Part shown: positions 56,923-64,000 of the stretch, one piece after another | How the letters are laid out: each line of letters begins with the position of its first letter | Position numbering within the stretch: the stretch's first letter is position 1 | Origin: Glandiceps talaboti | Lineage: Eukaryota; Hemichordata; Enteropneusta; Spengelidae | DNA length: 64,000 nt | Direction: 5' to 3' | Assembly: GCF_964340395.1 (NCBI RefSeq) | Contig: NC_135560.1 | Location: forward strand, 5,705,498-5,769,497 | Notes under the pieces: model-generated | The model's database searches: none | What the model saw: the letters and a program-made list of their open reading frames with translations, nothing else | What the model was told of the DNA's origin: nothing | Program-made: the position numbers and the translations under genes

Positions 56923-57486
56923 AAGGTTTTGAACAGAACCTTTGGTATTTATCACTAAAGAGTGCTACTCTGACTATTCAGCAATGACAACTTCAATATG
57001 TACGTATAGTTGGTGTGCGAAAATACAATCCAGATCCGATACTTTATAGATTTCACACTTCTATATCATATCAAAAGTTTCTACACGGCACAGGTACGTA
57101 GTGACAGGCTGTCACAGGTGATCCTAAAGTCGGCGCTGTTTACACCATTCAATTGCAAGTTGCCCAACAGTAGTAAACAAACCACACTATTGAAATACGT
57201 TATGAAAACGTTACTTTTAAACAGAAGTTCGGTACATTAAATCGCTAGTTGAAAGTGTTTGTTGGGCTGCTGCATTGGCTGACACCTGGTGAGGAGTTAG
57301 AGCGGAATTAAAAGGAAGGGCCGATAATCATGACTTGGATAGTCTCGGTTCCCCAGCCTTTTGCCGCTGGAGGCTCTGCCTATGAGACTACCCCAAACGA
57401 ATGAGTGTGGCGTCGAATTAAGAATGTATGTTATTAAAGACGAGATGAATGATGGGTAAATAGAATGAAAAGGTCAAAAAATCAAA

Positions 57487-57606
57487 AAGTCTACAGCACA
57501 TGGTATTCCCAGACGGTCTCCCATTCAAGTACTAACCATGCCCGACGCAGCTTTGCTTCGGTGATCGGACGAGAACCGGCTTTTTCCACGTAGTATGGCC
57601 GTAGAC
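57487..57606 (-). rRNA. 5S ribosomal RNA copy 14
   Basis: 120 nt, consensus; unit of the GTAACTGACAGG spacer subtype. Confidence 0.95.
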
Positions 57607-58159
57607 AAGGTTTTGAATAGAACCTTTGGTATTTATCACTAAAAAGTGCTACTCTGACTATTCAGCAATGACAACTTCAATATGTACGTACAGTTGGTGT
57701 GCGAAAATACAATCCAGATCCGATACTTTATAGATTTCACACTTCTATATCATATCAAAAGTTTCTACACGGCACAGGTACGTAACTGACAGGCTGTCAC
57801 AGGTGATCCTAAAGTCGGCGCTGTTTACACCATTCAATTGCAAGTTGTCCAACAGTAGTAAACAAACCACAGTATTGAAATACGTTATGAAAACGTTACT
57901 TTTAAACAGAAGTTCGGTAGTTGAAAGTGTTTGTTGGGCTGCTGCATTGGCTGACACCTGGTGAGGAGTTAGAGCGGAATTAAAAGGAAGGGCCGATAAT
58001 CATGACTTGGATAGTCTCGGTTCCCCAGCCTTTTGCCGCTGGAGGCTCTGCCTATGAGACTACCCCAAACGAATGAGTGTGGCGTCGAATTAAGGATGCA
58101 TGTGATTAATGACGAGATGAATGATGGGTAAATAGAATGAAAAGGTCAAAAAAATCAAA

Positions 58160-58279
58160 AAGTCTACAGCACATGGTATTCCCAGACGGTCTCCCATTCA
58201 AGTACTAACCATGCCCGACGCAGCTTTGCTTCGGTGATCGGACGAGAACCGGCTTTTTCCACGTAGTATGGCCGTAGAC
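58160..58279 (-). rRNA. 5S ribosomal RNA copy 15
   Basis: 120 nt, consensus. The second terminator T run is one base longer than usual (T7), shared with copy 23. Confidence 0.95.
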
Positions 58280-58849
58280 AAGGTTTTGAACAGAACCTTT
58301 GGTATTTATCACCATAAAGTGCTACTCTGACTATTCAGCAATGACAACTTCAATATGTACGTTTAGTTGGTGTGCGAAAATACAATCCAGATCCGATACT
58401 TTATAGATTTCACACTTCTATATCATATCAAAAGTTTCTACACGGCACAGGTACGTAGTGACAGGCTGTCACAGGTGATCCTAAAGTCGGCGCTGTTTAC
58501 ACCATTCAATTGCAAGTTGCCCAACAGTAGTAAACAAACCACACTATTGAAATACGTTATGAAAACGTTACTTTTAAACAGAAGTTCGGTACATTATTAA
58601 ATCGCTAGTTGAAAGTGTTTGTTGGGCTGCTGCATTGGCTGACACCTGGTGAGGAGTTAGAGCGGAATTAAAAGGAAGGGCCGATAATCATGACTTGGAT
58701 AGTCTCGGTTCCCCAGCCTTTTGCCGCTGGAGGCTCTGCCTATGAGACTACCCCAAACGAATGAGTGTGGCGTCGAATTAAGAATGTATGTGATTAAAGA
58801 CACTAAGATGAATGATGGGTAAATAGAATGAAAAGGTCAAAAAATCAAA

Positions 58850-58969
58850 AAGTCTACAGCACATGGTATTCCCAGACGGTCTCCCATTCAAGTACTAACC
58901 ATGCCCGACGCAGCTTTGCTTCGGTGATCGGACGAGAACCGGCTTTTTCCACGTAGTATGGCCGTAGAC
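58850..58969 (-). rRNA. 5S ribosomal RNA copy 16
   Basis: 120 nt, consensus. The preceding spacer gained short insertions, giving the longest unit spacing (690 bp). Confidence 0.95.
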
Positions 58970-59533
58970 AAGGTTTTGAACAGAACCTTTGGTATTTATC
59001 ACTAAAGAGTGCTACTCTGACTATTCAGCAATGACAACTTCAATATGCACGTATAGTTGGTGTGCGAAAATACAATCCAGATCCGATACTTAATAGATTT
59101 CACACTTCTATATCATATCAAAAGTTTCTACACGGCACAGGTACGTAGTGACAGGCTGTCACAGGTGATCCTAAAGTCGGCGCTGTTTACACCATTCAAT
59201 TGCAAGTTGCCCAACAGTAGTAAACAAACCACAGTATTGAAATACGTTATGAAAACGTTACTTTTAAACAAAAGTTCGGTACATTAAATCGCTAGTTGAA
59301 AGTGTTTGTTGGGCTGCTGCATTGGCTGACACCTGGTGAGGAGTTAGAGCGGAATTAAAAGGAAGGGCCGATAATCATGACTTGGGTAGTGTCGGTTCCC
59401 CAGCCTTTTGCCGCTGGAGGCTCTGCCTATGAGACTACCACAAACGAATGAGTGTGGCGTCGAATTAAGAATGTATGTGATTAATGACGAGATGAATGAT
59501 GGGTAAATAGAATGAAAAGGTCAAAAAATCAAA

Positions 59534-59653
59534 AAGTCTACAGCACATGGTATTCCCAGACGGTCTCCCATTCAAGTACTAACCATGCCCGACGCAGCTT
59601 TGCTTCGGTGATCGGACGAGAACCGGCTTTTTCCACGTAGTATGGCCGTAGAC
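59534..59653 (-). rRNA. 5S ribosomal RNA copy 17
   Basis: 120 nt, consensus sequence. Confidence 0.95.
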
Positions 59654-60216
59654 AAGGTTTTGAACAGAACCTTTGGTATTTATCACTAAAGAGTGCTACT
59701 CTGACTATTCAGCAATGACAACTTCAATATGTACGTTTAGTTGGTGTGCGAAAATACAATCCAGATCCGATACTTTATAGATTTCACACTTCTATATATA
59801 TCAAAAGTTTCTACACGGCACAGGTACGTAGTGACAGGCTGTCACAGGTGATCCTAAAGTCGGCGCTGTTTACACCATTCAAGTGCAAGTTGCCCAACAG
59901 TAGTAAACAAACCACAGTATTGAAATACGTTATGAAAACGTTACTTTTAAACAGAAGTTCGGTACATTAAATCGCTAGTTGAAAGTGTTTGTTGGGCTGC
60001 TGCATCGGCTGACACCTGGTGAGGAGTTAGAGCGGAATTAAAAGGAAGGGCCGATAATCATGACTTGGATAGTCTCGGTTTCCCAGCCTTTTGCCGCTGG
60101 AGGCTCTGCCTATGAAACTACCCCAAACGAATGAGTGTGGCGTCGAATTAAGAATGTATGTGATTAAAGACAAGATGAATGATGGGTAAATAGAATGAAA
60201 AGGTCAAAAAATCAAA

Positions 60217-60336
60217 AAGTCTACAGCACATGGTATTCCCAGACGGTCTCCCATTCAACTACTAACCATGCCCGACGCAGCTTTGCTTCGGTGAATGGAC
60301 GAGAACCGGCTTTTTCCACGTAGTATGGCCGTAGAC
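60217..60336 (-). rRNA. 5S ribosomal RNA copy 18
   Basis: 120 nt. It shares the two loop-region changes of copy 10 (GTGAATGGAC, + strand) and has one more change (CAACTACTAACC) at position 79. Confidence 0.88.
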
Positions 60337-60899
60337 AAGGTTTTGAACAGAACCTTTGGTATTTATCACTAAAGAGTGCTACTCTGACTATTCAGCAATG
60401 ACAACTTCAATATGTACGTATAGTTGGTGTGCGAAAATACAATCCAGATCCGATACTTTATAGATTTCACACTTCTATATATATCAAAAGTTTCTACACG
60501 GCACAGGTACGTAGTGACAGGCTGTCACAGGTGATCCTAAAGTCGGCGCTGTTTACACCATTCAATTGCAAGTTGCCCAACAGTAGTAAACAAACCACAG
60601 TATTGAAATACGTTATGAAAACGTTACTTTTAAACAAAAGTTCGGTACATTAAATCGCTAGTTGAAAGTGTTTGTTGGGCTGCTGCATTGGCTGACACCT
60701 GGTGAGGAGTTAGAGCGGAATTAAAAGGAAGGGCCGATAATCATGACTTGGATAGTCTCGGTTCCCCAGCCTTTTGCCGCTGGAGGCTCTGCCTATGAGA
60801 CTACCCCAAACGAATGAGTGTGGCGGCGAATTAAGAATGTATGTGATTAAAGACGAGATGAATGATGGGTAAATAGAATGAAAAGGTCAAAAAATCAAA

Positions 60900-61019
60900 A
60901 AGTCTACAGCACATGGTATTCCCAGACGGTCTCCCATTCAAGTACTAACCATGCCCGACGCAGCTTTGCTTCGGTGATCGGACGAGAACCGGCTTTTTCC
61001 ACGTGGTATGGCCGTAGAC
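60900..61019 (-). rRNA. 5S ribosomal RNA copy 19
   Basis: 120 nt, with one change near position 15 (ACGTGGTATGG, + strand), in an unpaired region. Confidence 0.93.
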
Positions 61020-61582
61020 AAGGTTTTGAACAGAAGTTTTGGTATTTATCACTAAAAAGTGCTACTCTGACTATTCAGCAATGACAATTTCAATATGTAC
61101 GTACAGTTGGTGTGCGAAAATACAATCCAGATCCGATACTTTATAGATTTCACACTTCTATATATATCAAAAGTTTCTACACGGCACAGGTACGTAGTGA
61201 CAGGCTGTCACAGGTGATCCTAAAGTCGGCGCTGTTTACACCATTCAATTGCAAGTTGCCCAACAGTAGTAAACAAACCACAGTATTGAAATACGTTATG
61301 AAAACGTTACTTTTAAACAAAAGTTCGGTACATTAAATCGCTAGTTGAAAGTGTTTGTTGGGCTGCTGCATTGGCTGACACCTGGTGAGGAGTTAGAGCG
61401 GAATTAAAAGGAAGGGCCGATAATCATGACTTGGATAGTCTCGGTTCCCCAGCCTTTTGCCGCTGGAGGCTCTGCCTATGAGACTACCCCAAACGAATGA
61501 GTGTGGCGTCGAATTAAGAATGTATGTGATTAATGACGAGATGAATGATGGGTAAATAGAATGAAAAGGTCAAAAAATCAAA

Positions 61583-61702
61583 AAGTCTACAGCACATGGT
61601 ATTCCCAGACGGTCTCCCATTCAAGTACTAACCATGCCCGACGCAGCTTTGCTTCGGTGATCGGACGAGAACCGGCTTTTTCCACGTTGTGTGGCCGTAG
61701 AC
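61583..61702 (-). rRNA. 5S ribosomal RNA copy 20
   Basis: 120 nt, with the same changes near positions 13-16 and the same 86-bp upstream spacer deletion as copy 11. Confidence 0.9.
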
Positions 61703-62180
61703 AAGGTTTTGAACAGAACCTTTGGTATTTATCACTAAAGAGTGCTACTCTGACTATTCAGCAATGACAACTTCAATATGTACGTATAGTTGGTGTGACA
61801 GGCTGTCACAGGTGATCCTAACGTCGGCGCTGTTTACACCATTCAATTGCAAGTTGCCCAACAGTAGTAAACAAACCACAGTATTGAAATACGTTATGAA
61901 AACGTTACTTTTAAACAAAAGTTCGGTACATTAAATCGCTAGTTGAAAGTGTTTGTTGGGCTGCTGCATTGGCTGACACCTGGTGAGGAGTTAGAGCGGA
62001 ATTAAAAGGAAGGGCCGATAATCATGACTTGGATAGTCTCGGTTCCCCAGCCTTTTGCCGCTGGAGGCTCTGCCTATGAGACTACCCCAAAAGAATGAGT
62101 GTGGCGTCGATTTAAGAATGTATGTGATTAAAGACAAGATGAATGATGGGTAAATAGAATGAAAAGGTCAAAAAATCAAA

Positions 62181-62300
62181 AAGTCTACAGCACATGGTAT
62201 TCCCAGACGGTCTCCCATTCAAGTACTAACCATGCCCGACGCAGCTTTGCTTCGGTGATCGGACGAGAACCGGCTTTTTCCACGTAGTATGGCCGTAGAC
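62181..62300 (-). rRNA. 5S ribosomal RNA copy 21
   Basis: 120 nt, consensus; its unit matches that of copy 12. Confidence 0.95.
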
Positions 62301-62864
62301 AAGGTTTTGAACAGAACCTTTGGTATTTATCACTAAAGAGTGCTACTCTGACTATTCAGCAATGACAACTTCAATATGTACGTATAGTTGGTGTGCGAAA
62401 ATACAATCCAGATCCGATACTTTATAGATTTCACACTTCTATATCATATCAAAAGTTTCTACACGGCACAGGTACGTAGTGACAGGCTGTCACAGGTGAT
62501 CCTAAAGTCGGCGCTGTTTACACCATTCAATTGCAAGTTGCCCAACAGTAGTAAACAAACCACAGTATTGAAATACGTTATGAAAACGTTACTTTTAAAC
62601 AAAAGTTCGGTACATTAAATCGCTAGTTGAAAGTGTTTGTTGGGCTGCTGCATTGGCTGACACCTGGTGAGGAGTTAGAGCGGAATTAAAAGGAAGGGCC
62701 GATAATCATGACTTGGATAGTCTCGGTTCCCCAGCCTTTTGCCGCTGGAGGCTCTGCCTATGAGACTACCCCAAACGAATGAGTGTGGCGTCGAATTAAG
62801 AATGTATGTGATTAAAGACGAGATGAATGATGGGTAAATAGAATGAAAAGGTCAAAAAATCAAA

Positions 62865-62984
62865 AAGTCTACAGCACATGGTATTCCCAGACGGTCTCCC
62901 ATTCAAGTACTAACCATGCCCGACGCAGCTTTGCTTCGGTGATCGGACGAGAACCGGCTTTTTCCACGTAGTATGGCCGTAGAC
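62865..62984 (-). rRNA. 5S ribosomal RNA copy 22
   Basis: 120 nt, consensus; its unit matches that of copy 14 (GTAACTGACAGG subtype). Confidence 0.95.
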
Positions 62985-63537
62985 AAGGTTTTGAATAGAA
63001 CCTTTGGTATTTATCACTAAAAAGTGCTACTCTGACTATTCAGCAATGACAACTTCAATATGTACGTACAGTTGGTGTGCGAAAATACAATCCAGATCCG
63101 ATACTTTATAGATTTCACACTTCTATATCATATCAAAAGTTTCTACACGGCACAGGTACGTAACTGACAGGCTGTCACAGGTGATCCTAAAGTCGGCGCT
63201 GTTTACACCATTCAATTGCAAGTTGTCCAACAGTAGTAAACAAACCACAGTATTGAAATACGTTATGAAAACGTTACTTTTAAACAGAAGTTCGGTAGTT
63301 GAAAGTGTTTGTTGGGCTGCTGCATTGGCTGACACCTGGTGAGGAGTTAGAGCGGAATTAAAAGGAAGGGCCGATAATCATGACTTGGATAGTCTCGGTT
63401 CCCCAGCCTTTTGCCGCTGGAGGCTCTGCCTATGAGACTACCCCAAACGAATGAGTGTGGCGTCGAATTAAGGATGCATGTGATTAATGACGAGATGAAT
63501 GATGGGTAAATAGAATGAAAAGGTCAAAAAAATCAAA

Positions 63538-63657
63538 AAGTCTACAGCACATGGTATTCCCAGACGGTCTCCCATTCAAGTACTAACCATGCCCGACGCA
63601 GCTTTGCTTCGGTGATCGGACGAGAACCGGCTTTTTCCACGTAGTATGGCCGTAGAC
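63538..63657 (-). rRNA. 5S ribosomal RNA copy 23
   Basis: 120 nt, consensus; the T7 terminator run and spacer match copy 15. The spacer after it is cut by the window edge. Confidence 0.95.
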
Positions 63658-64000
63658 AAGGTTTTGAACAGAACCTTTGGTATTTATCACCATAAAGTGC
63701 TACTCTGACTATTCAGCAATGACAACTTCAATATGTACGTTTAGTTGGTGTGCGAAAATACAATCCAGATCCGATACTTTATAGATTTCACACTTCTATA
63801 TCATATCAAAAGTTTCTACACGGCACAGGTACGTAGTGACAGGCTGTCACAGGTGATCCTAAAGTCGGCGCTGTTTACACCATTCAATTGCAAGTTGCCC
63901 AACAGTAGTAAACAAACCACACTATTGAAATACGTTATGAAAACGTTACTTTTAAACAGAAGTTCGGTACATTATTAAATCGCTAGTTGAAAGTGTTTGT

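Larger units (their letters stand above)
48717..64000 (-). repeat. Tandem 5S rDNA array, 23 copies in view
   Basis: Head-to-tail units each hold one 120-nt 5S gene on the minus strand plus a spacer of roughly 480-570 bp. 5S start-to-start spacing is mostly 672-690 bp, with two 598-bp units. The array runs past the right edge. Short open frames of 60-94 codons recur in the spacer in every unit; they have no recognised function and are taken as by-products of repetition. Confidence 0.96.

Noticed and set aside
48918-63978. Recurrent 60-94-codon frames in every 5S unit on both strands
   Set aside because: They are spacer sequence copied with the array, differ in length with minor indels, match no family, and coincide with 5S spacers known to be non-coding.
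48717-64000. CRISPR-like or satellite-only interpretation of the regular repeats
   Set aside because: Units are about 680 bp, each contains a structured 5S gene, and the host is a eukaryote.

Overview
The window is nuclear DNA from an AT-rich animal genome with long introns, GT-AG splice sites, many microsatellites, small foldback transposons and tRNA-derived SINEs. The protein-coding gene and the 5S rRNA together suggest a marine invertebrate. An invertebrate deuterostome (hemichordate, cephalochordate or echinoderm type) seems likeliest to me, but the species cannot be named and a lophotrochozoan is not excluded.

Only one protein-coding gene is recognisable: the 3' three quarters of a DAPK1 (death-associated protein kinase 1) orthologue on the + strand, 18955-41009. 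Thirteen exons, joined at clean GT-AG boundaries with compatible phases, give 1066 codons plus a TGA stop. They encode a short acidic lead-in, eight ankyrin repeats plus a capping repeat, a ROC GTPase domain (P-loop, WEF switch segment, THPD), a COR region, a death domain and a serine-rich C-terminus. The order is colinear with human DAPK1. The kinase and calmodulin-binding exons are not seen in the 18.9 kb upstream, so they probably lie to the left of the window.

Region by region: 1-18954 is upstream intron or flank, rich in tandem repeats and MITEs. 18955-41009 is the DAPK1 body; its introns carry TTAA-flanked foldback elements, SINEs, a CpG-rich promoter-like island (intron 2) and a 73-bp tandem repeat with five CTCF-like motifs (intron 9). 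41010-48716 is intergenic, with a 33-bp minisatellite of about two dozen ATTGG (inverted CCAAT) units, a second minisatellite, and a degenerate interspersed repeat next to the array. 48717-64000 is a tandem 5S rDNA array transcribed from the - strand: 23 copies at 598-690 bp spacing, running off the right edge. The first copy is truncated and one internal copy has a 6-nt deletion.

The 5S RNA differs from human 5S at 20 of 120 positions, yet all 15 differences in helices keep base pairing. The genes therefore look functional. Each is preceded by a TATA-like ATAAATA at about -30 and followed by stacked T runs. Shared indels show that multi-unit blocks were copied within the array.

Comparisons with human DAPK1 and human 5S rRNA are from memory; no database search was run.
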